Positions 8,598 to 17,566 of a stretch of DNA of 64,000 nt are shown here, piece by piece; position 1 is the stretch's first letter; each line of letters begins with the position of its first letter. The notes beneath the pieces were generated by a model. It was not told the DNA's origin and did not search any database. It saw nothing but the letters and a program-made list of their open reading frames with translations. The translations under genes were made by a program, and so were the position numbers. This stretch comes from CAVVNP01 sp963800235 (lineage in GTDB: Bacteria > Actinomycetota > Acidimicrobiia > Acidimicrobiales > Iamiaceae): the NCBI GenBank assembly GCA_963800235.1, contig CAWDAD010000004.1, forward strand, positions 62,001 to 126,000, given 5' to 3'.

Positions 8598-9470
8598 GTG
8601 GCCCGCACGCAACGCTCCGCCCTCGCCCGCCGCCAGCGTCGGCGCGACACCGCCTTGGCCGCGGTGCTGCTGGCGCCCTCGGCCGTGGTGCTGTCGATCT
8701 TCGCCTTCTACCCGCTGTACAAGACGGTGCAGACCGGGCTCTACCGGCAGACGAGCAACGGCACCTTTCGCTGGGTCGGCATCAGCCAGTACACCGACAT
8801 CCTCACCAGCGACGAGTTCCTGACCCCGCTGCGGCACTCGGTGCTCTACGTCGTCTACACCGTGCCCGTGGGGCTGATCCTGGGGACGCTCCTGGCGGTG
8901 GCGGCCAACCGCAGGCTCAAGGGCATCAAGATCTTCCAGACGATCTTCTCGAGCACCATCGCCACCTCGGTGGCGGTCGCCTCGCTGGTGTTCTACGTGC
9001 TGCTCAACCCGACGGTGGGCGTGCTGCAGGTCGACGTGCTCAACAACCCGAGGACGGCGCTGTTCGCCCTGGCCCAGACCTCGAGCTGGCAGTACCTGGG
9101 CCTCAGCTTCGTGATCGTGCTGGCCGGCCTGCAGGCGATCCCCGAGGAGCTCATGGAGGCGGCCACCCTGGACGGCTTCGGGCCGGTGCGGCGGTTCTTC
9201 AAGGTGACCCTGCCGCTGCTCACCCCCGTGCTGCTCTTCCTGACCGTCGTGCTCGTGATCTACGGGTTCCAGGCCTACGCCCCGGTCGAGATCCTGACCC
9301 AGGGCGCCCCGGGTGGGGCCACCTCGACGCTGCTGTTCCAGGTCTTCCAGAACCGCAACGACCACCTGGGCACCGCCGCGGTGCTCTCGGTGGGGCTGTT
9401 CGGCCTGACCTTCGTGGTGACCCTCGGCCAGTTCCTGATCCTCGACCGCCGCGTGCAGTACGGGAGCTGA
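8598..9470 (+). CDS. Sugar ABC importer permease (MalF/UgpA type)
   Basis: 290 residues, about six TM helices after a basic N-terminus. The cytoplasmic coupling loop EAATLDGFGPVRRFFKVTLP is the EAA motif that docks on the ATPase. The GTG start is 6 nt after the ATPase stop. Partner of the next permease; together they form the membrane channel of a CUT1 importer. The sugar is not identifiable from sequence. Confidence 0.88.
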   Translation: MARTQRSALARRQRRRDTALAAVLLAPSAVVLSIFAFYPLYKTVQTGLYRQTSNGTFRWVGISQYTDILTSDEFLTPLRHSVLYVVYTVPVGLILGTLLAVAANRRLKGIKIFQTIFSSTIATSVAVASLVFYVLLNPTVGVLQVDVLNNPRTALFALAQTSSWQYLGLSFVIVLAGLQAIPEELMEAATLDGFGPVRRFFKVTLPLLTPVLLFLTVVLVIYGFQAYAPVEILTQGAPGGATSTLLFQVFQNRNDHLGTAAVLSVGLFGLTFVVTLGQFLILDRRVQYGS

Positions 9471-9473
9471 CCG

Positions 9474-10370
9474 TTGACCGCGACGCTCGAACCGGTGACC
9501 CCGCCGGACCCCATGGCGAACCCGCCCGGGCCGACGGCCCCGCCCGGCACCAACCGCACGCTGCGGCTGATCGGCTCGTACGCGTTGCTGATCCTGCTGG
9601 CGGCGCTGGTGCTGTTCCCGGTGTGGATGACCATCGTCCGGGCCCTGTCGGACCCGGTGAAGTGGCTGTTCCAGGGGCGGCCCAAGTACCCGCGCTGGAT
9701 CGACTGGAACGTCTTCAGCCGGGCGTGGGACCGGGGCAACCTCGGCGCCGGGCTGATCCGGTCGCTGGTGGCCACCACCCTCATCACCGGGACCCAGCTC
9801 GTGACCTCGACGATGTCGGCCTACGCCTTCGCCTTCCTCGACTTCCCCTTGAAGAAGATCGTGTTCGGCCTCTTCATGGCCTCGCTGCTGCTGCCCATCG
9901 AGGTGACCCTGGTGGCCAACACCGAGGTCATGCGCGACCTGCACTGGACCAGCACCTACCAGAGCCTCGTGCTGCCGTTCCTGGCCACCGCCCTCGGCAC
10001 GTTCCTGCTGCGCCAGGGGTTCCTCGGCATCCCCGCCGACATCCGCGACGCGGCCCGGATGGACGGCATCGGGCACCTGCGCTTCCTGACCCGCTTCGCG
10101 GTGCCGCTCACCCGGCCGGTGATCGGCTCGTTCACGGTGATCTCGTTCCTCGCCGCCTGGAACCAGTACGTGTGGCCCCGAGCCGTGATCGACCGCGAGA
10201 GCTTCTACACCGCCCAGCTCTCGCTGACGAAGCTGGCCAGCGACTCGCCGCAGGACGCCAACCTGGGGCCGGCCGGCGCGCTGATCGTCGCCCTGCCCAT
10301 CCTCATCCTGCTCATCGCCTTCCAACGCACCATCGTGCGCGGCCTGACCGCCGGCGCGGTGAAGGGCTGA
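9474..10370 (+). CDS. Sugar ABC importer permease (MalG/UgpE type)
   Basis: 298 residues with about six TM helices and the EAA loop DAARMDGIGHLRFLTRFAVP. The first about 25 residues (PPDPMANPPGP) are Pro-rich and cytoplasmic. The likely start is TTG 9474, only 3 nt after the preceding stop. WNQYVWP near the C-terminus is typical of this subunit. Confidence 0.88.
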   Translation: MTATLEPVTPPDPMANPPGPTAPPGTNRTLRLIGSYALLILLAALVLFPVWMTIVRALSDPVKWLFQGRPKYPRWIDWNVFSRAWDRGNLGAGLIRSLVATTLITGTQLVTSTMSAYAFAFLDFPLKKIVFGLFMASLLLPIEVTLVANTEVMRDLHWTSTYQSLVLPFLATALGTFLLRQGFLGIPADIRDAARMDGIGHLRFLTRFAVPLTRPVIGSFTVISFLAAWNQYVWPRAVIDRESFYTAQLSLTKLASDSPQDANLGPAGALIVALPILILLIAFQRTIVRGLTAGAVKG

Positions 10371-10418
10371 CCCTCGCCCCGCCCCGTCCTCACGCACCCG
10401 GACCACCAGGAGCACCTC

Positions 10419-11885
10419 ATGAGACACCCCATCCGAGCACTCGTCGCCGTGGCGCTGGCCGTCTGCATGGCGGCCGCCTGCGGCGGACCCGGCAAGTCGG
10501 CCGGCAGCGACAGCGGGGCCAGGATCACGACCTCGAACCTGCCCGACTGCCCGCTCGACGCGCTCAACAAGGCCACCGGCAAGGTCAAGGTGACCCTGTG
10601 GTACGGCGGCCTGCAGGGCAAGACGCTCGACACCATGAAGCAGCAGATCGACGCCTTCAACAAGAGCCAGGACAAGGTCGAGGTCGTCGGCCAGGACCAG
10701 GGCCAGAGCTACGACGAGGTGCAGCAGAAGTACAAGGGCGCCATCCGCAGCAAGCAGCTGCCGTCGATCGTCTACCTGGAGAACACCAGCCTGCAGGCCA
10801 TGATCGACAGCGGCACGGTGGTGCCGGCGGCGGCCTGCATGAAGGCCGACCACTACGACCAGAGCCAGATCGTCGACACCATCCGCAGCTACTACTCGGT
10901 GAACGACGTGCTGTGGCCCGGCTACTTCAACGTCTCCGAGCCGGTGCTCTACTACAACAAGGCGGCGTTCAAGAAGGCGGGCCTCGACCCGGAGAAGCCG
11001 CCGACCAACCTGCAGGAGCTGCACGACGTCTCGGTGAAGCTGAAGGCGGCCGGCTACGAGGCGCCGCTGGCCCTCTCGCTCAAGCGCTGGTTCGTCGAGT
11101 CGTGGCTCGAGGGCGCCGGCATCGACATGGTGAACAACGGCGACGGCCACCAGGGGCTGGCCACCAAGTCGGACATCGCCAACCCGACCACCAAGCAGAT
11201 CCTCGACTGGATCAAGCAGATGAACAGCGAAGGGCTGCTGCTGCCGGTCTCGAACACCGCCGGGAACATCAACCAGTACACCGCCCTGACCGGCAAGTCG
11301 GCCATGACCATCGAGACCTCCGCGGCCTCGACCACCATCGCCGCCTTCCTGAAGGGCGACATCAACGGCAACGACATCGGCGCCGGTGACGTCAAGGTCG
11401 ACCCGAGCCAGGTGGCCGCCGCCGACGCGCCGTACCCGGGCGTCACCCAGCCCGGGAGGGTCTCGGTCGGCGGTGGGGCCTTCTTCCTGGTCGACCCCCA
11501 GGCCAACGGCCAGGACCCGGCCTCGCTGGCCGGCGCCTACCAGTTCCTGAAGTTCCAGCTGCAGAAGGAGCAGGTCGTGGCCTGGCAGCTCGGCAGCGGC
11601 TACCTGCCGGTGGTGAAGGGCGTCAGCGACGACCCCCGGATCCAGCAGTTCTGGTCGACCGACGTCGCCGGCCAGATGCTGCAGGTCGCCGCCGGGCAGC
11701 TCGACTCGATCGACCCGAAGCGCAACGGCCCGCTGATCGGGCCCTACAACGACTACGGCAACGCGCTGGAGACCATGCTCGAGGACGTGGCCTTCAAGAA
11801 CGCCGATCCGAGCAAGGCCATGGCCACCGCGCAGACCAAGGTCGACCAGGCGCTCGACCAGTACAAGCAGGACAACGGCGGCTAG
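10419..11885 (+). CDS. Extracellular sugar-binding lipoprotein of the ABC importer
   Basis: 488 residues. A lipoprotein signal ends at AAAC with the lipidated Cys21. The mature protein starts VKVTLWYGG near residue 55 and has the periplasmic-binding fold pattern of family 1 (KSAMTIETSAA, GGGAFFLVDPQ). ATG 10419 has AGGAG 6 nt upstream. Delivers substrate to the two permeases just upstream. Two short Cys-containing segments (LPDCPLD and AAACMKAD) could form a disulfide. Confidence 0.88.
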   Translation: MRHPIRALVAVALAVCMAAACGGPGKSAGSDSGARITTSNLPDCPLDALNKATGKVKVTLWYGGLQGKTLDTMKQQIDAFNKSQDKVEVVGQDQGQSYDEVQQKYKGAIRSKQLPSIVYLENTSLQAMIDSGTVVPAAACMKADHYDQSQIVDTIRSYYSVNDVLWPGYFNVSEPVLYYNKAAFKKAGLDPEKPPTNLQELHDVSVKLKAAGYEAPLALSLKRWFVESWLEGAGIDMVNNGDGHQGLATKSDIANPTTKQILDWIKQMNSEGLLLPVSNTAGNINQYTALTGKSAMTIETSAASTTIAAFLKGDINGNDIGAGDVKVDPSQVAAADAPYPGVTQPGRVSVGGGAFFLVDPQANGQDPASLAGAYQFLKFQLQKEQVVAWQLGSGYLPVVKGVSDDPRIQQFWSTDVAGQMLQVAAGQLDSIDPKRNGPLIGPYNDYGNALETMLEDVAFKNADPSKAMATAQTKVDQALDQYKQDNGG

Positions 11886-11903
11886 CCGGCCGGCCGGCAC
11901 CGC

Positions 11904-12785
11904 TCAACCCGCCCCGCCCACCTGGGCCTGCACCCGGGCGTGCACCTCGGGGGCCAGCAGCCCGACCAGGTCGTCGAGCAGCTGCGCCACCGGGGGCAGC
12001 CCGACGGTGAGGTCGCGGGCGAGCATGCCGTCGTCGACCCACTCGGCCCGCGCCGGGTCGATGCCGACCGCCGGGCCGGTCCCGGCGCGCAGCTCGAGCC
12101 GGAGCCGTCCCCAGGTGGCCGTTCGGTAGCGGTCGACCATCGCCGGCGGGTGCTCGGCCACGATGCGCGCCCAGGTCCAGGGCGAGACGGGGTCGGCCAC
12201 GACGGCGGCGAAAAGCCCGTCGAGCCAGCGGGCGGCCGCCCAGCCGCCCACCGTCTGCCCGGGATCGGGAGGCGGGGTGGGCATCCCGAGCACCCGGCGG
12301 CAGACGTCGGGGACCAGGCCGACGGCGGGCTCGGTGGACTCGTCGCCGACGCGGCGGGGCAGGCCCGCTCCCGACAGCACCGAGGTGCCGTCGCGGTGCA
12401 GCAGGAACGTCGCTGTGCAGGGCTCGGCCTGCCCCCCGTCGAGGCGGCGGGCGGTCCCTTCGGCGAGGCAGCCGACCACGTCCCAGTCGGCGGGGGCCTC
12501 GAGGCCGTCGAGGACGTCGGCGGGGTGGGTGGACGGTGGGAGGGGCCGGACCAGCAGCTCGGGGTCGCCCGGGGCGCCGTCCGGGGAACGGGGCCGGCGC
12601 AGGGCGACGAGGAGGGGCGGCCGGTGGTCGCCGTCGAGGACCGACAGCTCGAGGGCGTCGACCACCGCCTCGAGCAGGGTGGCGGTGGTGGCGGGCGCCG
12701 TCGGCCGGTCGGCCGGCCCGGGGTCGGGCGGCCCGGCGGCGGGCGCGGCGGTGCGGGGGGCAGCGGTGCAACGGGACCGGTGCAT
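11904..12785 (-). CDS. Hypothetical protein, 293 residues
   Basis: I do not recognise this family. The first 35 residues are Ala/Pro-rich and low complexity; the rest looks globular and soluble. Recurrent features are DGDHRPPLLVALRRP near residue 50, TATFLLHRDG near 120, and a Trp-rich middle (SPWTWARIVAEHPPAMVDR). No signal peptide or TM helix. It converges on the sugar-binding lipoprotein gene, and reads toward it with an 18-nt gap. The codon pattern (third positions almost all G/C) and lack of a competing frame support a real gene. Confidence 0.6.
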   Translation of the reverse strand: MHRSRCTAAPRTAAPAAGPPDPGPADRPTAPATTATLLEAVVDALELSVLDGDHRPPLLVALRRPRSPDGAPGDPELLVRPLPPSTHPADVLDGLEAPADWDVVGCLAEGTARRLDGGQAEPCTATFLLHRDGTSVLSGAGLPRRVGDESTEPAVGLVPDVCRRVLGMPTPPPDPGQTVGGWAAARWLDGLFAAVVADPVSPWTWARIVAEHPPAMVDRYRTATWGRLRLELRAGTGPAVGIDPARAEWVDDGMLARDLTVGLPPVAQLLDDLVGLLAPEVHARVQAQVGGAG

Positions 12786-12875
12786 GGTCGTCTCCTGGGC
12801 CGGGGTGGGAACCGGCGACCGGGAGGAGGCGGTCGCGAACCTCGCCCTGCAGTGTGACGACGGGGGGTGACAGGT

Positions 12876-12901
12876 CTCCGGCGCAGCCGACCGCGCCGGA
12901 G
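12876..12901 (-). terminator. Terminator hairpin after the exonuclease gene
   Basis: Perfect 9-bp stem CTCCGGCGC / GCGCCGGAG with an 8-nt loop, 2 nt beyond the exonuclease stop codon. There is no T-tract. Confidence 0.6.
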
Positions 12902-12903
12902 GT

Positions 12904-13638
12904 TCAGACGGCGGGGGTGAGCCTCCGGGGGGAGACCTTGGCGACCACGCTGACCGCCGGGCGGTCCGGGCCCGGAAGCTGGATCACCTCGTCGTCGTCA
13001 TGGTCGTCGTGGTGGTGGTGGTCGTCCCTCGGCGGGGCGGGCACCCGGTCGACGGCCCGGCTGGCGGTCGACCACCGCCGCTCGGCCAGCACCCGGGCCA
13101 GGCGGGCGTCGGAGCTGGCGTAGGCGTGCAGGACCTCGCGGCTGAGGTCGTGGATGCGGGTCCGATCGACCTCGACCGGGGCCAGTCCGACGAGGCGGGC
13201 GATCGACTTCAGCGAGCAGGACACCCGCAGGCTGGGGCCGACGTCGTTGCGGTACAGGCGGTAGGCGTCGAGGTGGCGGTGCCCGTGCCACGCGCCTCGG
13301 TAGCCGCCGCGATGGCCGGGCAACGGGGGGTGGCGCAGCGCGATGTCGGGATCGGCGACCAGGCGCAGCCCGAGCGGGACGCCCAGCCGACCGGCGCGGT
13401 CGGAGAGGAACGGGAGGTCGAAGGTGGCGCCGTTCCACGTGGCCAGCACCCCCGGGGCCAGCTGGGACAGACGCTCGTCGAGGTCGCGGAGCAGGGCCAC
13501 CTCGGGGCCGGAGAACACCTCGTCGTGGTGGGGGCAGGAGAGGGCGACGGTGACGACCCGGGCCACGCCGGGATCGAGTCCGTCGATCGTGGTGTCGGTT
13601 TCGATGTCGAGCCCGTAGACCGGCTGCCGTCGTGCCAT
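12904..13638 (-). CDS. Predicted 3'-5' exonuclease, DEDDy RNase H fold
   Basis: 244 residues. Exo I is GLDIETDT (Asp10, Glu12), Exo II is the NGATFDLPFL segment with its Asp, and Exo III is HAYASSDARL, the YxxxD form of DEDDy enzymes. These four acidic residues bind the two metals. The catalytic domain ends near residue 190 and is followed by an unusual linker, DDHHHHDDHDDDE, a likely metal-binding or disordered acidic tail, then about 30 basic/hydrophobic residues. Likely acts on DNA or RNA; the exact role is unknown. A terminator hairpin follows directly. Confidence 0.75.
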   Translation of the reverse strand: MARRQPVYGLDIETDTTIDGLDPGVARVVTVALSCPHHDEVFSGPEVALLRDLDERLSQLAPGVLATWNGATFDLPFLSDRAGRLGVPLGLRLVADPDIALRHPPLPGHRGGYRGAWHGHRHLDAYRLYRNDVGPSLRVSCSLKSIARLVGLAPVEVDRTRIHDLSREVLHAYASSDARLARVLAERRWSTASRAVDRVPAPPRDDHHHHDDHDDDEVIQLPGPDRPAVSVVAKVSPRRLTPAV

Positions 13639-13750
13639 CGCGACCTCGTCACCTCCTGGTCTCCCAGCGGTTGCGAGGTTACGAAGCGGCGTCGCCGCGG
13701 TGGTGGATGCTGTGGCGCGGGTGCCCGGTGCGGAGGGGGCGGCCGGTGGC

Positions 13751-14044
13751 TCAGCTGATGCGGCGGGACCGGCTGCCGGCCGGGTCCGGGACCGCGTACC
13801 CGGCGAGGTGGCGGTCCTCCTCGGACTCGCCGCCCCAGAACCCGTACTCGTAGTTGTCGCGGGCGTACTCGCGGCAGCGGACGAGCACGGGGCACGAGGC
13901 GCAGATCCTGCGGGCGGCGGCCTCGCGGCGCACCCGGGCCTGGGGCCGCTCGGCGTGGGGGGCGAAGAAGATCCGGGTCAACCCGGCGCAGGCCCCCTGC
14001 TCCATCCAGTCGAGCCGATCAGCTGTGCGGGACACGACCTGCAT
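13751..14044 (-). CDS. WhiB-family iron-sulfur regulator
   Basis: 97 residues. Four cluster cysteines at 19, 48, 51 and 57 (CASC plus C) and the GFWGGES turn at 68-74 are the family hallmarks. The C-terminus (GSRSRRIS) is basic but short of the usual long AT-hook region. WhiB proteins bind sigma factor and respond to redox or NO (family knowledge); the subfamily is not clear. A 14-bp AT-rich palindrome lies 22 nt upstream of the start. Confidence 0.92.
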   Translation of the reverse strand: MQVVSRTADRLDWMEQGACAGLTRIFFAPHAERPQARVRREAAARRICASCPVLVRCREYARDNYEYGFWGGESEEDRHLAGYAVPDPAGSRSRRIS

Positions 14045-14066
14045 CCGGCCTCCGTTCCTGACCTGA

Positions 14067-14080
14067 ATTTAGCACTAAAT
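14067..14080. promoter_or_regulatory. Perfect AT-rich palindrome upstream of whiB, candidate operator
   Basis: ATTTAG-CA-CTAAAT, 14 bp, in an otherwise GC-rich gap. It overlaps the likely -10 region of the minus-strand whiB gene. No similar sequence was noticed elsewhere in the window. Confidence 0.5.
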
Positions 14081-14258
14081 GAAGGGTTCCAACACCTCGT
14101 CGCTGACCAGTGATCCAGACCGCCGGTCGGTTGCCAACCTCCGGGTGCGCGAATCACCCGGAAGGGCGAGCGCGGCCCGGAGGGGCGAACGCGGACCGCA
14201 CGGACGACCGCGGACGAGGGCCCGGCGCCCGCCGTCGTGCCGCGTTCCGCGGCGAGGG

Positions 14259-15584
14259 CTACTCGACGGGGCGGTCGAGCAGCGAGGTCACCAGCGCGGC
14301 GATCGGGCTGCGCTCGGACCGGTGCAGGGTCACGTGCCCGAACAGCGGGTGCCCGAGCAGGGCGTCGGTGACCGAGGCGATCCCGTCGTGGCGGCCGACC
14401 CGCAGGTTGTCCCGTTGGGCGACGTCGTGGGTCAGCACGACCCGGCTGCCCTCGCCGAGTCGGGAGAGGGCGGTGAGCAGCACCTGGCGCTCGAGGTTCT
14501 GGGCCTCGTCGATGATCACGAAGGTGTCGGTGAGGTTCCGGCCCCGGATGTGGGTGAGCGGCAGCACCTCGAGCAGCTCGCGGTGCACCACCTCGTCGAG
14601 CACCGCAGGACCGGCGATGGCGTCGAGGGCGTCGAACACGGCGGCCCCCCAGGGCGACATCTTCTCGTCGCGGTCGCCGGGCAGGTAGCCGAGCTCCTGG
14701 CCGCCCACGGCGAACAGGGGCCGGAACACGAGGATCCGCTTGTGGCTCTGGTGCTCGAGCACGGCGTCGAGCCCGGCGGCGAGGGCCAGGACGCTCTTGC
14801 CCGTCCCGGCGTTGCCACCGAGGCTCACGATGCCCACGGACCGGTCGGCCAGCAGGTCGATGGCCACCCGCTGCTCGGCGCTGCGCCCCCGGACGTCGAA
14901 CAGCGCCCGGTCGCCCTTGACCAGGTGCACCCGCTTGTCGTCGTGCACCCGGCCGAGCGCCGACTGCGACCCGCTCACCAGCACCACGCCGCTGTTGCAC
15001 GGCAGGGCGCGGCCGGCAGCCAGGTCGAGCGACCGGTTCTCGTACAGCTCGTCGACGTCGGCCGGCCCGACCTCGAGCTCGACCAGACCGGTCCAGACGT
15101 CGTCGGGCGCGGCCTGCTCGTTGCGGTACTCGTCCGCGTCGAGGCCGACGATGCTCGCCTTCAGCCGCAGCGGCAGGTCCTTGGAGACGAGCGTGACCGC
15201 CAGGCCCTCACCCGCCAGGTTGTGGGCGACGGCCAGGATGCGGTGGTCGTTGACGTCGCTCGACAGCGTGGTCGGCAGCCCGCCGGTGCCCTGGTGGTTG
15301 AGCTCGACCCGGACGGTGCCGCCCTCGTCGTTGACCACCAGCGGCTCGGTCACCGTCCCCCGCTCGACCCGGAGCCGCTCGAGGTGGCGCAGCGCCGTGC
15401 GCGCCGCCCAGCCCAGCTCCGGGTGCAGCCGCTTGGCCTCGAGCTCCATGAGGACCACCACGGGGATCACCACGTGGTGCTCGTGGAACCGGAGCAGGGC
15501 GTGCGGGTCGGACAGGAGGACCGAGGTGTCGAGCACGTAGGTGCGGCTCGTCGCGGTCGCCGGACTGGTCACGGACGTCACCAC
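14259..15584 (-). CDS. PhoH-family ATPase with N-terminal PIN domain
   Basis: About 441 residues. PIN nuclease domain at the N-terminus (YVLDTSVLLSDP near 15, LMELEAKR, and VTLVSKDLPLRLKA near 130), then PhoH P-loop ATPase with Walker A GGNAGTGKSVLAL near 250 and Walker B VIIDEAQNL near 350. PIN-PhoH proteins couple RNA unwinding to RNA cleavage in mycobacteria (family knowledge). The open frame continues upstream, but homology starts at the GTG-GTG pair at 15584/15581. Reads away from the esterase gene with an 8-nt gap on the same strand. Confidence 0.88.
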   Translation of the reverse strand: MVTSVTSPATATSRTYVLDTSVLLSDPHALLRFHEHHVVIPVVVLMELEAKRLHPELGWAARTALRHLERLRVERGTVTEPLVVNDEGGTVRVELNHQGTGGLPTTLSSDVNDHRILAVAHNLAGEGLAVTLVSKDLPLRLKASIVGLDADEYRNEQAAPDDVWTGLVELEVGPADVDELYENRSLDLAAGRALPCNSGVVLVSGSQSALGRVHDDKRVHLVKGDRALFDVRGRSAEQRVAIDLLADRSVGIVSLGGNAGTGKSVLALAAGLDAVLEHQSHKRILVFRPLFAVGGQELGYLPGDRDEKMSPWGAAVFDALDAIAGPAVLDEVVHRELLEVLPLTHIRGRNLTDTFVIIDEAQNLERQVLLTALSRLGEGSRVVLTHDVAQRDNLRVGRHDGIASVTDALLGHPLFGHVTLHRSERSPIAALVTSLLDRPVE

Positions 15585-15592
15585 CGCCCATA

Positions 15593-16969
15593 TCAGCCCG
15601 TCGGCCGCGCCCGTTGGTGGATGCCGCCGGTGGTCGCCGCCGGGGTGGCCGGCTGCCGGGCCGCCGAGGCCAGCTGGCCGCCGGCCCGGGCGGGGCTGGT
15701 GGTGGTCGGCGCCGGAGCGGTCGGGCCGCCGGGCGTCATCCAGCGCGGGAGCGGGCCGAGCTGGCGCGACCCGTGCCGGTGCCGGTGGGTGTAGTGCCGG
15801 TCGAGCTTCGGCAGGTACGACGCGTCCGGCAGCGGCACCCGGTTCACGACCGTGGTCGCCCGGTGGGTGGCGAACCAGCGCGACACCCACGGCAGCGAGA
15901 GGTTCGCGTTGCGGCGCCAGGCGTCGAAGCTGTGCCGCTCGCCGGACACCACGTGGTAGGTCGTCGGCACCCGCCGGCGGAGCAGCTCGGGCAGCAGCGC
16001 CTGGTACTGGTGGCGGGACCAACCGTCGCCGGCCCCGGCGTCGAGGTACACCGCGGTCTCGGGGTGGATGGCGATCGAGGGCAGGTACCGATCGGGGGTG
16101 TTGGCCAGCTTCAGGGCCCGGTCACCGGCGAACAGGTCACCGGTGTACGGGCCGCGGTCGGGCTGACCGGTGCCCGAGTGGGAGACGGCGGCCGAGAAGG
16201 TGCCCGGGTGGCGAAAGGTGAAGTTGAGCCCGCAGTAGCCGCCGGTCGACAGGCCGCCCACCGCCCGGTCGAGCCGGTTGGGGATGGTGCGCAGGTGGGC
16301 GTCGACCCAGGCCGGCACGTCCTGGGCGAGGTAGGTCTCGTCGGCGGGCCCGCGCACCACGTTCTGGCACTCGAGGTCCCGGCGGAACCCACCGTTGGTG
16401 TCGGGCATCACGATGATGAACGGCTGCACCGCGTGCCGGGTGAGCAGGTGGTCCATGGTGCGATCGACCTGGGCGCCGCGGATCCAGTCGACCGCCACCC
16501 CGGGTGAGCCGTGCAGCAGGTACAGCACGGGGAACCGCGTCGACCGGTACGCCCGCTGGAAGTACTGCGGCGGCAGGTACACGTACGCCACCCGGCGGAT
16601 GCGCGAGCGGCCGCCGCCGATGGTGACCTCCACGTCGACGCCGTGGCCGCGCGGCGCCCGGCCCGGGTGGGCGGCGAGGCTCCGGATCCGAGCCAGCCCG
16701 CCGCCCTGGAGGTCGGGCGAGGGGTTGCCGAAGAGGGCGGCGAAGCTCGGGATGTACTGGAACTGGCGGTTCTCCCGGTCGGCGACGGTCACGACCACCA
16801 GGGCGAGCACCACGACGAGCGAGAGCGCACGCGCCGTCCACGCCCGGACCGGGCCGAGGGTCCCGACCCGGCGCCGGCGGTGACGGCGCACCTCGACCCA
16901 GCCGAGCAGCGCGGCGACCACCACCGTCAGGACCGCCAGGCCCACCAACAGCCAGATCGACAGCAGCAT
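15593..16969 (-). CDS. Membrane-anchored alpha/beta-hydrolase esterase
   Basis: About 458 residues. An N-terminal TM helix (LLSIWLLVGLAVL) is followed by a basic stretch and a second hydrophobic segment, giving an extracytoplasmic catalytic domain. Esterase D/antigen-85-like features: FPVLYLLHGSPG, the nucleophile elbow GGLSTGGYCG, Asp in YLDAGAGDGW, and His in SGERHSFDAW. The C-terminal about 60 residues are Pro/Thr/Ala-rich. ATG 16969 is preferred because it opens with the TM helix and has GAGGTG just upstream. Could act on cell-wall esters or secreted substrates. Confidence 0.78.
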   Translation of the reverse strand: MLLSIWLLVGLAVLTVVVAALLGWVEVRRHRRRRVGTLGPVRAWTARALSLVVVLALVVVTVADRENRQFQYIPSFAALFGNPSPDLQGGGLARIRSLAAHPGRAPRGHGVDVEVTIGGGRSRIRRVAYVYLPPQYFQRAYRSTRFPVLYLLHGSPGVAVDWIRGAQVDRTMDHLLTRHAVQPFIIVMPDTNGGFRRDLECQNVVRGPADETYLAQDVPAWVDAHLRTIPNRLDRAVGGLSTGGYCGLNFTFRHPGTFSAAVSHSGTGQPDRGPYTGDLFAGDRALKLANTPDRYLPSIAIHPETAVYLDAGAGDGWSRHQYQALLPELLRRRVPTTYHVVSGERHSFDAWRRNANLSLPWVSRWFATHRATTVVNRVPLPDASYLPKLDRHYTHRHRHGSRQLGPLPRWMTPGGPTAPAPTTTSPARAGGQLASAARQPATPAATTGGIHQRARPTG

Positions 16970-17130
16970 CGGCACCTCGGCGGCGGCGCCCGCGTACCGG
17001 GTCGTCGTCGTCACCGACGCTACGGAGCGGCCGGCAAGGCAACGGTTAAGGATCGGGCAACGTTCCCGACGCGACGGGCCCCTCGGACCCGACGGCCGCT
17101 GCGGACCAGGCGGCGTGCCATCCTCGGGCG

Positions 17131-17562
17131 GTGCCGCAGGACCAGCCCGACTGCCGCTTCTGCGCCATCGTGGCCGGCCGCGAACCGGCCCACCACGTGC
17201 TCGACCACCCGGCCGCCATCGGCTTCCTCGACCTCCGCCCGCTCTTCGCCGGGCACGTCCTGGTGGTGCCGCCGCGCCACCTCGAGACGCTGACCGACCT
17301 GCCTGTCGACGACGTCGGGCCGTTCTTCGCCCAGGTGCAGCGGGTGGCGCTCGCGGTCGAGTCGGTCCTCGGCGCGGCCGGCAGCTTCGTGGCGATGAAC
17401 AACCGGGTGAGCCAGAGCGTCCCGCACCTGCACGTCCACGTGGTGCCACGCAACCGCAAGGACGGGCTGCGGGGCTTCTTCTGGCCCCGCACCCGCTACG
17501 AGGACGACGCCGAGGCGGCCGAGTGCGCGGCGCGGCTCCGGGCGGCGCTCGACCCGGGCTGA
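17131..17562 (+). CDS. HIT-family nucleotide hydrolase/transferase
   Basis: 143 residues. CRFCAIVAG at the N-terminus is a zinc-knuckle of the usual HIT type, HVLVVPPRH is in the middle, and the catalytic triad HLHVHVVPR is complete. Hydrolyses dinucleoside polyphosphates or AMP conjugates in related proteins. Starts GTG 17131, 160 nt upstream-divergent from the esterase gene. Confidence 0.9.
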   Translation: MPQDQPDCRFCAIVAGREPAHHVLDHPAAIGFLDLRPLFAGHVLVVPPRHLETLTDLPVDDVGPFFAQVQRVALAVESVLGAAGSFVAMNNRVSQSVPHLHVHVVPRNRKDGLRGFFWPRTRYEDDAEAAECAARLRAALDPG

Positions 17563-17566
17563 GCGC

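Noticed and set aside
6618..11900. A 1760-residue open frame on the minus strand opposite the sugar importer
   Set aside because: It is antisense to four well-recognised genes with conserved motifs and contains only His/Arg/Val/Gly-rich shadow sequence; long antisense frames are common at this GC content.
14067..14080. CIRCE/HrcA heat-shock element before whiB
   Set aside because: Only a half-site-like TTAGCAC is present; the palindrome spacing is 2 nt, not 9, and no chaperone gene follows.
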